In this document: piece by piece, positions 49,876 to 61,377 of the stretch | Layout: each line of letters opens with the position of its first letter | Numbering within the stretch: the stretch's first letter is position 1 | Source: Ziziphus jujuba | Taxonomy: Eukaryota; Streptophyta; Magnoliopsida; Rosales; Rhamnaceae | DNA length: 64,000 nt | Reading direction: 5' to 3' | NCBI RefSeq assembly: GCF_031755915.1 | Contig: NC_083382.1 | Span: 3,100,001-3,164,000 of the forward strand | Program-made: the position numbers and the translations under genes | Notes under the pieces: model-generated | The model's database searches: none | What the model saw: only the letters and a program-made list of their open reading frames with translations | Told to the model about the DNA's origin: nothing

Positions 49876-50306
49876 GTTACTAGTTTTATTTAACCATGAT
49901 TGATAAATTAATTCCCATCTTCTCATGTCATTCAGGCCAGGGTGGTAGAAAATGTTAATTTTCATCTTTTAAGAGTATGATGAATTAATTATGTGAATCA
50001 TAAAATTAATGTGACAATTATTTTTGCAGATTATGTCTACCAAGAAAATCATTTGTCCTAGAGCATGGAATATGTGATATATCCCTATTTTGGTATCACA
50101 TGCATAGTTAGTTGCTTCTAATTTTTTTTTTTTAAGTACAGTTTTTAGAATTATCAAATAAAACCAATATTGATAAACATCAACGTAAATGTTATTCAGT
50201 CAACTTATTTTTTAAATAATAGAAATGCATAAAATTGCGGTTTCAGTTTTATCTGTTTTATTTTTAAAAATTATGTATATATAAAAAACAATTTTGTATA
50301 TTCTTT
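47613..50306. other. AT-rich intergenic DNA with TA microsatellites
   Basis: (TA)n tracts near 48571-48620, 49205-49222, 49400-49420 and 49840-49872, and a (GT)n run near 49188. No gene or complete transposon was recognised. The first bases should hold the 3' UTR of the unrecognised gene. Confidence 0.6.
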
Positions 50307-51254
50307 TAGGGATGACAATTTAGGTGATCATACGATAACACGATTTGAAAACGATACCGAATTAGTGGAGCTGAATTTATTATAAATGGGTTCAAGTCAA
50401 GTTCGTATCAACCTGCTTAATACGATTATTAAATGTGTCAATTTTGGATTGACCCGTTTAATATAAATTGATCTGCATTGACGTATTTAACTAAACGTAT
50501 CAATTAATATGCCAATCCAATCAAATATGATTATAATCTGTTTCAATTATAACATTAATATATTAAATTTACCATTAATAACATTTTAATTGATACTTTT
50601 TTATTATTAAATTACAAATTTATTTAAAATCGTATTATTAATTTTCCTTTATTAATTAAAAAATAAAGAATAAAAATTATTAAAATAATATTTATTTACT
50701 TAGATATAATATGTTTAATACATGTATTGATTTATGGATACCGAAAAAATAAACATTAATATGCCTAAGAGTTTTGAAGATGTAGAAAGTTAAAAATATG
50801 ATCATAAATAAAGTTTTTTTCTATATTATTTTTAGAAAAATAGTGTTAGGTTTATTCTGTATATATATATATATATATCTACTAACTATTATATAAGATT
50901 GCTATATTATCATATCATTTGTTATATTAGTGTAAATTTGTAACTATAATTATATGAATTTACATATATATATGTATTTTTTAATTTAAGATTAATTAAT
51001 TACTAAATTTATTTTTATTTTATATGAATTAATTAATTTAAAATGTTAATTTATTTAATTGGGTAAATTTGGTGTAAATGGCTTAATTTCATGTAAACGG
51101 ATCAATTTCGTATAAATGGATATTGACTCATTTAATAAATGGGTTACATGGATCATATCTGGTTATTTGTTATTAAACGAATCGTGTTTGGGTTGAATAC
51201 TTTTGACACGATTAATAAGCGAATATGACCTACCAACATGAATTGCCATCTCTA
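50307..51254. mobile_element. hAT-like non-autonomous element (older copy)
   Basis: The left end TAGGGATGACAATT and the right end, inverted, TAGAGATGGCAATT form a 14-bp TIR with 2 mismatches. Interior words such as AACACGATT, GACACGATTAATAA and GGGTTGAATAC relate it to the insertion at 57392-58085. Flanks ATTCTTT and ATCCTTG agree at only 5 of 7 positions, so the TSD is decayed or misjudged. No transposase seen. Confidence 0.62.
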
Positions 51255-52429
51255 ATCCTTGTCCATCAAATTATTTTAGAGAAAAGTTGCATTACAATCA
51301 TTAATGGTAGAAAGACTAATTACTCAAAGATACATATAAAATTTTTGCTACTTGTGAATATGTCATAACTAAAAGACAATTATTTAGATATAACCTTAAA
51401 ATCTTCACAGTGAGATTAGGATACATTTGAAGATTTCCACATTTGGATTAGATATTAATTTTACTGCTGAAGGGTATCACCTTTTGCCAATAGAGCCATT
51501 AGTCACATAAGAAAAATGCCATATACAATAACAACTAACTATTGTTTTTGCTACCAAAAATTATACAAAAACATTGGTCCATGCCACCGATAAAGGAAAA
51601 AATAATAACAGTGATCCGACCATTCTTTTTTTGGTTCCCATGCTTTTCTAATTTTTTTTATTTGTGCTTCAAGTTTTTGATAACGCCTTTTTTTTATTTT
51701 TCTCAAATTTACCAACAATTTGACAATGTTTTCACAAAATATTTAAATTGAATTATGCAATATGTGCAGCAGCCTCATCAGCTGTTGATTTTTTAATCAA
51801 CGATTATGTTTTTGATAGCACCCAAATTATGTTTTTCTATTTTTTTGGGTAACAAAATTATGTTTTTCTATTAAATGTAAAAAAAGGCCTAATCCATAGA
51901 AGATGAAAGGTCATTATGAAAATTGGACAGTACAACTACGATGGGTCCCCCATAAAGAAAGCTCCTGAATTGATCGCATATTAGAGATCAAATCAAGGTG
52001 GGTCCCACATGAGACCCAAGGCTGTGTTTGTTATATAATATTTGCCAGGTTAGGACAGGACTCAGTCCTAATATGGTGTTTGGTGATGCTTTTTGTAAAT
52101 GGGATACATTAGTCTGGGATTTTAAACAGTGAAGCTAGGGTAGGACAATGATGGCACTGAAAGTTCATTAATTCTGTAAAGAAAATGATGGCAGTTTAGT
52201 TATTCCTGTAGATCTTGCATGTAATGCATAACGTAATTGGTACTAATCGGTAACTTTCCGCCCATTGACAATGTTACCTAATCACCCCAACTCCATTTTT
52301 CACGCATTCTGCACACGTCCATTTGAATACCCGCTTTACGCATTTGTCCTCAGCTCCTCCTCTCATCTTCTACCATTTTTTTCTTTTGATATGAACCTAG
52401 ATTGACTTGCTCCTAAACTCGTATTATAT
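51255..52429. other. Intergenic DNA, no gene seen
   Basis: Contains a stretch at about 52020-52150 (GGCTGTGTTTG, GACTCAGTCCTAATATGG) whose wording resembles short plant MITE ends, but no matching opposite terminus was located. Confidence 0.5.
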
Positions 52430-53331
52430 TAGTCTGAATCAAAAAATTAAGTTCAAATTTTAATGGAAACCTTAACCCCTAATCAACTTGTAATTAGAAA
52501 TCTTAATATGTGATGAAGATGCCACAATAGGTGATGGATGTCCTATTGATAAGTCAAACTAAAACACTCACTCTCTAATGGTGTTTTAAGTGTTCAAAGA
52601 GAACAAAGAGAATTCTTTTTCACAAATAAATTTCTGAATAATATTGAAGGTTGACTTCCCATTGAAAATAATCCTTTAAATAGGCTTTGAAAGAAAAAAT
52701 AAAACCCTAAAAAGATAAGACAAAACCAGCCACATAATTTAGGAAACCAAGCTTGGTCGTTTGTCACCTTCCTCTCCTAAACTAAATTGTATTAATTAAT
52801 TCCTTTATTTTGAATTTAGGAATTAATTCATTTACAAGCAAAATAATAAAATTATAACTTTCCTAAGTTGACTTTTCCAGCAAATAAATAAGTAGAAACA
52901 AAAAAAAAAGAATAATTTCCTAAAACAAAAAGTCAAAATCAAATTAGAAAACTAGTTGACAAGTTTGACCACTAATCTAAATTTGACCAAATTCCAACTT
53001 GTAAAGGCTCCAAATCAGCTCTCATATGCCATGTAGGATGCCAAATAGGATTATTGATGAGTCTCACATGTTTCCCTTGATTGGGAAAAAAAATGGCAAC
53101 GCAGCAAAATACAGTAAAGCTAGCAACAAATCCAGCAAAACCGGCCAAATTTTCCCTCTATGCACCCTAGCCCATTTTGATTGCTTTTGATTCTGCATTG
53201 GCTTGATTCCATGACCTATTAGTGATATTCATTGAGTCCATGAAGTGTTGGATCCATTCCATGTTACTTGGAGTCCATGTTTGCATTAAAATAGTTACCC
53301 TAGTTTGTAACGGCCTTCACCACTTGAATGC
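52430..53331 (-). mobile_element. Probable 3' LTR of the deleted Ty3/gypsy element
   Basis: It lies just downstream, in minus sense, of the pol remnant at 53332-54027. On the minus strand a TATA-like CCTATTTAAAGG at about 52675-52686 is followed by a leader-like tract, as in LTR U3-R regions. I could not define TG/CA ends or a TSD, and the other LTR is not in the window, so borders are approximate. Confidence 0.45.
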
Positions 53332-54244
53332 TTAAAACAGGCTTTGTATCTTCGGATATGGATAAGCCCTTTTGAGAATTGAATGCTCCCTATATAAAGG
53401 CAGCCAGGTTTTCCTTAAATCTCTTAGCTTATCCGTAGTGATTGGCTCAGTCTTCATCCGTAATGGATCAGCACCCCAATGGGTTGTTGGTTGTGCGGGT
53501 ACGGGCAGATTCTCATTATTCCCCTCCTCTTGAAAAAGATTTGCCCTCAAATCAAAGTCATCACTTGCAGAAAAAGTAGATAAATCAGCAATATTAAATG
53601 TAGCACTAACATTAGACTGACCCAGTAAATCAAGTTTGTAAGCATTTTTATTAATCCACTCCAAAACTTGAAAGGATCCATTTCCATGAGGCATAAGCTT
53701 GGACTTTAATTGCTCCGGAAATCTCTCATTCCTTAAGTGCAACCAAATACAATCTCCTGGGTCAAACACCATCACAACAAATCCTAGAAATACCAATTTA
53801 TCTTTATAGAAATCACACTCTTTAAAGTTAGCAAATAATTTCTCCCAAATTTTCAAATTTCCACTATAAATCATAAACAGAAATGATTTCTTATTCAAAA
53901 TTTCTTTATTAACATCCCCAAAACTAAGATAAAAATTTTTATTTTTCTTTTCTTTTCTTTCTTTTTCTTTCCCACTCAAGGGTTCCACTTTCCCACTCTT
54001 ACTCTCGGCTTTTTCAATTTTCCTCACTCTAGGGGTTTTGTTCTCTCTTTCTCTCTCTTGGCCTTCTCTCTTTCTGTCCCCTCCATTTTGAGTTTAGGAC
54101 ACTTACCTGGTTGGTCATGTTCGGCCTTGCCCTCTTGGATAGGTATTGAAGCCATGGCTGCCACACTAGTTCTTTTTTTGAGCTTTTCGGCCTCCTCCTT
54201 TGTTGTATTTGAAGTTGATCTCTAAATACCTCTTTGGGAGTCAA
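53332..54244 (-). pseudogene. Ty3/gypsy pol remnant: RT piece fused to integrase C-terminus
   Basis: Minus-strand frames give, in order: a pre-RT linker (PKEVFRDQLQIQQRRRPK; a Lys/Glu-rich run; FGDVNKEILNKKSFL), a short RT piece (FKECDFYKDKLVFLGFVV), and then directly an integrase C-terminal module (FDPGDCIWLHLRNERFP, KSKLMPHGNGSFQVLEWINK, SATFNIADLS). The RT active site, RNase H and the integrase catalytic core are missing. It follows the gag-protease part of the same element (54329-55678). Confidence 0.88.
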
Positions 54245-54328
54245 TGGTTCCAGCTTGACCTTTTTTCATTTAAATTTAAAAACAATAGCATTCTCTCGAC
54301 CATAATGTATAGTATCTTTATCAAATTG

Positions 54329-55678
54329 CTACGGTCTACCTAATAGAGTATGTCCGGCATGCATAGGTACAACATCACACAAAACAACATCCACATATTT
54401 ATCAATGCTGAATTTTACTTTGGCTTGTTTATGTACCTTCATCTCACCACTATCATTAAGCCATTGTAATCTATATGGTTTTGGATGTGTAATGATTGTT
54501 AAGCCTAATTTATCAACTACCAAATTAGTAATTACATTCGCACAACTTCCACTATCAATTATCATACTACAAATCTTACCTTGGATTTCACAACGAGTGT
54601 GGAAGATGTTCTCATCTTTGTATATGGTCAAGACTCTCCTACTCACCAAGCTTAATTTGGCATTTGAAGCATTTAAGGTTTTGGCTTCATCTTCAAGTTC
54701 TTCCTTTTCTTGCTCGATTTCACCACCACTTTCTTCACTTTCGGATTCCAACTCACCATTATCTTTCAGCACCATAATTCTCCTATTGGGGCATTGACTA
54801 GCCATGTGTCCTCATCCCTGGCACTTAAAACACACAATATCATGAGTTCTAGAAGGTTTAGGATCATATTTCCCTTCATTCTTTGGTGCTTGGACAGATT
54901 CGATTTTAGCCTCCCTTTTTGGCCCATTGGTGCTTTCATCACCTAGCTTTGGTTTTGGCTTATTGTCATATGTGGGATTGCTTCTCCAAACACTTGGATT
55001 TGACCTCTTGGTGCTTGATACTCCTCCAAACCATGTACTTGTGCCCCTCTTCTTGAATTGATTCTCAAGTTTGATAGCCACATGCAACATCTCTTCCAAT
55101 TCCACATAATGTTGCAATTCCAATTGATTGGCTATCTCAAGGTTCAACCCACATAGAAACCGAGCCATGGTTGCTTCTCTATCCTCATTCATGCTCAATC
55201 TCATCATGAGCATCTCCATCTCCTCGTAATAATCCTCCATGGGTCTAATAACTTGTGATAATGATTGGAGTCTTTGATGCAATAACCTATGGTAACGCCT
55301 TGGTATAAACCTCTTTCTCATGACTCCTTTCATTTGTCGCCAAGTAGTGATGGGTTCATCTCCAACTCTTCTTCGGGTACTTTGCTCATATGTCCACTAT
55401 TGGAGTGCATAATGACCAAATTCCAAAGCTGCCAATTTAACTTTTTTAGCCTCTGAATGGTTATGACAATTGAAGATCATCTCCATACGCTCCTCCCACT
55501 CTAAGTAGGCTTCCGGATCACTTTTTCCCATGAAATGTGGTATGTTAACCTTAATATTTCCAAGATCATCATCTTTTTCCCTTGCTGGTCTCCCATGGTT
55601 TTGAATTCCTTGGAGAACATAGATGTCTTCAAAATCCTCCTCTAAATTATCTCCATAATTGCTTCATTCAAAATACTC
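54329..55678 (-). pseudogene. Ty3/gypsy gag and protease remnant
   Basis: From 55678 on the minus strand: gag core (IPHFMGKSDPEAYLEWEERM, then KKVKLAALEFGHYALQ and a stop), the block TTWRQMKGVMRKRFIPRRYH, a zinc knuckle CFKCQG-stop-GHMASQC, an acidic linker, and an aspartic protease with IIDSGSCANVI (the DSG triad) and HTLLGRP. Two stops within gag, one inside the knuckle, show inactivation. The 5' part is interrupted at 55678 by insertion of the long-LTR element, so the rest probably lies beyond the window. Confidence 0.88.
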
Positions 55679-58600
55679 TGTCAGGACCCGTCCAAAATTC
55701 CTCAACGGAACCCTAGACAAGCCCTGATCCCAGGGAAATCCTACCGGACCCTCGTATGGAAAATCCGGCAGAACCTCCCCTAAGGGATGGACTTACCACA
55801 AATTCCTGCACTGAAAACACACTTCTATAAACATCCCCTTATTCCTCCCACGATACTACAAGTTGATTCCACAAATTTCAGCACTTCAAAATAATAACAG
55901 TAATTCTAAACATAATAAATACATAAGTGTCCCATACAGTATATAGAGCTCCAGGAAGTACTACTAAGTATAGAATGCAACATGGATGAAAGAAATATTA
56001 CAACTGCAATAAAAGAAGAACAGGGTACTTCACGAACTAAGACAGCAATGAAGATCAAGTCCGCTCCGGATGAACACCGACAACTTGGTACCTAGAGGAA
56101 TGGAATTTAAAAATATGAGATGCTAATCATCTCAGTGAGTAACCCTATCTACTATATAATTATAATACCACGGTAGCAAAGTAGATAAATAATAATTAAT
56201 TGGAAATAATAATTTCTCTCAAAACCCTTACAATTCTCTCGGTTGGAAAAGTTCCCCTTTTAAAACATTTTCACAAAACCCTTTGTTCGTATTCCCCGAA
56301 AACCAAGACATCAAATAAATACCAGAAATAGTAATAATTATATTTTTAATTCCAATACGATATCAAAATATTTATTTTAAAATCCCAATTCTGAAAATCA
56401 CTTGATGCACCCACTATATACCGGTGGCGCCAACAGTACCCAGCGTCCCAAGGTACCGCCAGACAGGAGGTTATAGAGAGAAACCGGCATACGGTCGCGT
56501 GGCGTCCCACCGCGCCGCTGCTAACTGGTGTCCCGGCCATGGAGGGGGCGGCCTACCCTCATCCGATGGCAACCACAGGACAACCTCATAAAATCACCTG
56601 CGTGCTACTCACACCCACCTGCGCGCTAATCACATCCGTGTGCACACTAACCATATCACATATAAACAGAACACCAGTACGTGCACGGTGCATCTAAAAA
56701 TCATAAAATCCACATATTTATTTTATATCTCAAAAATCTCAAATTTTCCTTAAATATACCGGGTTTATTCCATCCAATTAAACCCGGAAATTCTCCACAA
56801 TTTCTTTATAATCAACGTCATAAATTCCATGAAAATTCAACTCCACCAACTCCCAAATCCACCAATTTAAATATTCCAATTTTTCCAATAGCATAAATAA
56901 TTCTTGAAATATAATAATTAAATCACATAATATTCCATGGGCATACTTTATAAAAATTGAAGTCACCAACATAAACAAATATTTTCCTTGAAATATTTGA
57001 AAATCAAATCATGCCCAATTTAATGTTAAAACCACAAGAATTTCGCAATCATGAATACCATAAAATAATTTTTGCATTTGCATAAATTTATATAATGCAT
57101 ATTTTCTTTAATCAAAATAAATTCACCAATAATTCCATAATAAATCAATTAAATATTTGGCACATAGAATTTAAATTCCAAATATTCAAATCACACATAA
57201 TATTCACCAATTTAATTCCCGAAATTAATTTGAAGGTGGGTCACTCCCCTGGAGCACGCAATTAAACCACGATCCACTATGGGATCAATTCCACGACTCA
57301 CCCGTGCTCCTAGAACACAATTCACATACAGTTAAATAAATTAATATTTTAATCGGGTAAATAATACCCAGGACCCGGGGGGGTTAAACACTATACCTGG
57401 CAATTCGGGTTGGTGGGTCGTGTTCGTGTCAACCCGTTTAATAATCGGGTCAAAAATGCCTAACCCGAACACGACCCATTTATTAATCGTGTCAGGTACC
57501 TAAAACACTAACCCGACCTGTTTATAAACAGGTCAACACGACACGACCCGTTTAACACGATTATTTTAACGGGTCGTGTTGACCTATTAACCCGTTAACC
57601 TGAAATTGACCTATTAACCCGAAAACTAACCTATTAACCCGTTAACCCGAAAATTAACCTATTAACCCGAAATTTTTTTTATTTTTTTTTATTTTTATGT
57701 TTTTGTTTTATTAAAGATGTATTTTTTGTTTTTAAAAAATTAGTAATAGAAAATTATTTTTATAAAATTTTTAATTTATAATATTTTTTAGTTATTAAAT
57801 ATTATATTAGTGATAAAATATTAATTTAAAATTAAATTTAAATGGGTTGTAATAGGTATATAATCGTGTTAAACAGGTCAACCCGAAAATAACACGATTA
57901 ATAAATGGGTCGTAACGGGTCAATTTCGAGTTAAACAGGTCAACCCGAAAATGACACGATTAATAATCGTGTTAAACGGATTGACCCGATTATGATCCGA
58001 ACCCATTTATAATAAATCCAAACCCATTTATTCCGTGTCGTTTTCGAGTCGTGTCGCCGTGTCATGATCCAAATTGCCAGGTCTATTAAACACAAACGTT
58101 AACCAAAATGGTCGAATAATATACCGAATCGAAGCTTGAGCGACGAGGATTACAAATCCGGTCTCCATCGACCCCAATTCCGCCGGAGGTGGCCGGAATT
58201 TGGTCGGAAAGCTTCGGCCGGTCTTGATTCCTTCGCATCTCACAAACCACTTCGAATTTTGGAAATTGGAGGCCATATCTGGACTCAGAGGACCAAAATA
58301 AGGGGAGAGGGGTGGCAATTCGGACCGGGCTGGCCGAAAACGGCGAGAATCGCCGGAAAATTTTCAACCTGCTGCCACGACTTCACCGGCCCGATCTGGG
58401 TGCGTCGCCGGCCGACCGGCAGCCAAATTTGGCTGGTGAGCTCAACGGCATGTGGGCTTGGACGGTGGACGGCGCGTGTGGGCAATGGGTGGCTGGAAAA
58501 GATAAACACGGTGAGGCCGAGAGGGAGAAAGGAAAGGAAAGGAAGAAGGAGAAGGAAGAAGAAGAAGAAGAAGAAAGAAAATGGAAATTTCCCCCCGTGT

Positions 58601-59263
58601 CCTCCCCCCTCCCCCCCCCCCCCCCCCTTTTTCCCCACGTGGGGAGAAGAAAAGAAAAAGAAAAAGAAAAAAGAGAAAGAAAAAAAAAAGATAATAAAAT
58701 AAAATTAAATAATTAAATAATATTAAAAATAATATTATTACATAAAATAACAATAAAATAATTTGGTAACAAGCATGGTTGACATGTGGCTTCTCAACAT
58801 GGTGACACATGGTCACCTTCATTAAGTCACACGTGGCACATCGTTACACGTTCAAAAATAATATTAAAATAATACAGTATTTGAAAAACTCTACAGGTCC
58901 ATAACTTTCAAACCACATGTCCAAATCGGATGTGTCGCTAGTCTATGGACTCGTATCGACAAGCACTTCACAACCATGCATGAGTCAAAGCTCAACCTTG
59001 CATGAATAAAAAGTCAACTCCGGCACCCCTTGGACAGTTTGGACCTCAACTTGTTTTGCTCATAACTTTCAAACCGTAGCTCCATTTTCATTGCGCTACT
59101 AGTCTACGAACTCGTGCCAACGTGTACTTCGTAACGGTACCTCAGTCAACCTAGGATTCCAACCGAAACAAAAAGTCAACTTTTGACCCCTTCGGTCAAC
59201 GGTCAACAGTCAACATCGGCCAACGTGCAAAAATTTCGACATGGTTCGGGACGGGGTGTTACA
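55679..59263 (-). repeat. 3' LTR (copy F) with a nested hAT-like insertion
   Basis: Ends TGTCAGGACCCG and GGGGTGTTACA on the plus strand. Removing the 694-bp insertion and one 8-bp TSD copy leaves 2883 bp. A run of about 18 C at 58608-58626, possibly hard to sequence, follows a GA-rich tract. Confidence 0.93.
57392..58085. mobile_element. hAT-like non-autonomous element inside LTR copy F
   Basis: The left end TATACCTGGCAATT and the right end, inverted, TAGACCTGGCAATT form a 14-bp TIR with one mismatch. It is flanked by the perfect 8-bp TSD TTAAACAC (57384-57391, 58086-58093), which fits hAT transposition. The closely related copy G lacks the insertion at the equivalent site. The interior is built of repeats of ACCCGTTTAACACG / GGGTCGTGTTGACC; no transposase. 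Confidence 0.9.
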
Positions 59264-61377
59264 ACCTTCCCCCCTTACAAAAATTTCATCCTCGAAATTT
59301 CTTACGTCGCTGAAACGCATAAGAATATCAGTCGCGGATTTGTGCCTCGAGCTTCCACGTCGCTTTTTCAACTTGATTAATTTACCACAAGACTTTTGAT
59401 CTGAGAAAATAGTCTTATTGACCCATATGCATTCTTCATGACTTAAAAATCTACACTGGTCGCTCCTTACATGACAGGTCTCTGATGTCCTTTCGTAGCA
59501 ACAACACGTGAATTACGCTGCATGCCGATGTCTGCTTTCTCGCTTCCCCTTGTCGGCAGCGTAACTTAGCAAGTATAATAGAGACCTCATCCATTATTAC
59601 TACCATCACACCTAACAGTGACTTTAACCTTCCTCTTGTGCAACTTTCCTCCTCATGCCCCCTAATTAAGGATATTCAAACTAGGCCACGAGAACACAAT
59701 CTACAAGCCTTGGTCATAGTCGAACGTTAACCATAAAGTGCTTCTGAAGCATGCATCCTTAAACCAACAACCAACTCTCGTAACTCGATCAGCAATTCAA
59801 AGGTAAGATTAGAACTTAAGCCTAATTTCCTCAAATACTGGTATCATCAAGTTAAGGTTGAGATTAATTCACTTGTCTTCGATTACCCTCCTAGTACTTA
59901 CAATTATAAAACCCTTGCTCCTCATTGATTAACCAATAGTCTTAACCTCGACAAACATCAATCTTTCTTTTAACTAAATTCATCAAGGTCATGAATAAAA
60001 TTTCTCAACATCCAAATGCCATTCTTGAAAACCCTAAGTTCCCCCAATTTCAAATAAATTCCATGAATCCACACCTCAAGCAATAAGGAATTTAAATCTT
60101 AATTCTAGCATCACCACCAATACTATGAACAAATCACTAGATCCTTAACCCATAAAAGTATTCCACACTTCTTAAATTCTAACTACGTCCCAAAAATCAT
60201 ACTCCTTATCATTGTAAATTATCACCAACAATATCAACCACCTTGAATCGATAAAGCACCACCAATACGAACCTTAAATCTCCAAGGAAATAAGATATCA
60301 AGATCTTAGCTTCTAGAATGAAAATAACCATGCTTAAACATCTAACCATGCCTAAGGAATCATCCTCATCTCATTAACCTCATCAACAACCAAGTAGAAC
60401 TTTAATCGCTATCCAGATCTTGTTTGATTCTCTAAACGTTGTCGTACCTCCTCGTTGTGAACGATAGTTTAAGTACGAAATCCATGTTTACATCTCCCTA
60501 CTTTTACTTGTCGGTGACTTAAGTACCTTTATTCGAATCCTGCAACTTCTTTATTATGCCAAACCACAATGTCATCTAGTGAGCATTCCGTACATCTTTG
60601 TACCCTTGGGGTGTATCGCATACATTGAATCGCGTGCTTCCTTTAGGATCTCCTTTTTTAACTCAACGATACCCTACTTTGGATTCTCAACTGGCGATAC
60701 TTAACCCTTAAGTTGCTCTTGGAAAAAAAACATAACAAAAAACAAATAATAAAATATATTTTTCAAATATACCTAACTTGCATAGGCAATTGTTAAAACT
60801 CCACATTGGAACAATAATAAAAAAAATGAATAAATGCATAAAATCATATCTTAAAATCCATAGCATAAAATGAAATATGCACGCTCTTAATGGAGGTACG
60901 TACGACACCTTCTACATGCTACGTAATCCATGATTCCAACTGTCGCCGACACTCTGCTACCAATACAAACCAGGGTGGTTGCCTATATTGGCCGTCCGAT
61001 CCCCTGGACTCGTAGGCAACATGATTATGGGGCTAGCTCTACATGGACCACATTGGTTCGCCGCCTCTGTATGGTGCAGTATAATATCAAACAATATAAC
61101 ATACAAATACATGTACGAACATAAACAAAAAATACTTGAGTAAAACACCCTTAATTTCAAATACCACTTTGAAAAGGGTTTAAGTTTTAATAATCGATCG
61201 GAAAAATATTTTGACACCCTCGAAGATTAGAGTTATTCAAACTCGGGCAAAGAATTTGCTTCGAGACAAACGGAAAGAACGCTTTAAGACAGATAAAACG
61301 AGAGATTAGATGCGGATGGGATGCACAACAATGCACAGTCCCTTAGGAATACTAGAACCTAGAGGTCTGATACCAAC
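59264..61377 (-). other. Internal domain of the second element (PPT, pol stub, leader, PBS)
   Basis: The minus-strand PPT AAGGGGGGAAGGT abuts the 3' LTR. The pol stub around 59270-59390 stops early. From 59615 to 61377 it parallels 18721-20617 of the first element, with a deletion of about 166 bp near 61218 between two TTGAC repeats. The PBS at 61364-61375 reads TGGTATCAGACC, one mismatch from the initiator tRNA-Met complement. Confidence 0.88.

Noticed and set aside
58285..58716. Overlapping frames of 117-188 codons around the GA- and C-rich tract in copy F
   Set aside because: Low-complexity LTR sequence (GAAGAA and poly-C); copy G lacks much of it.
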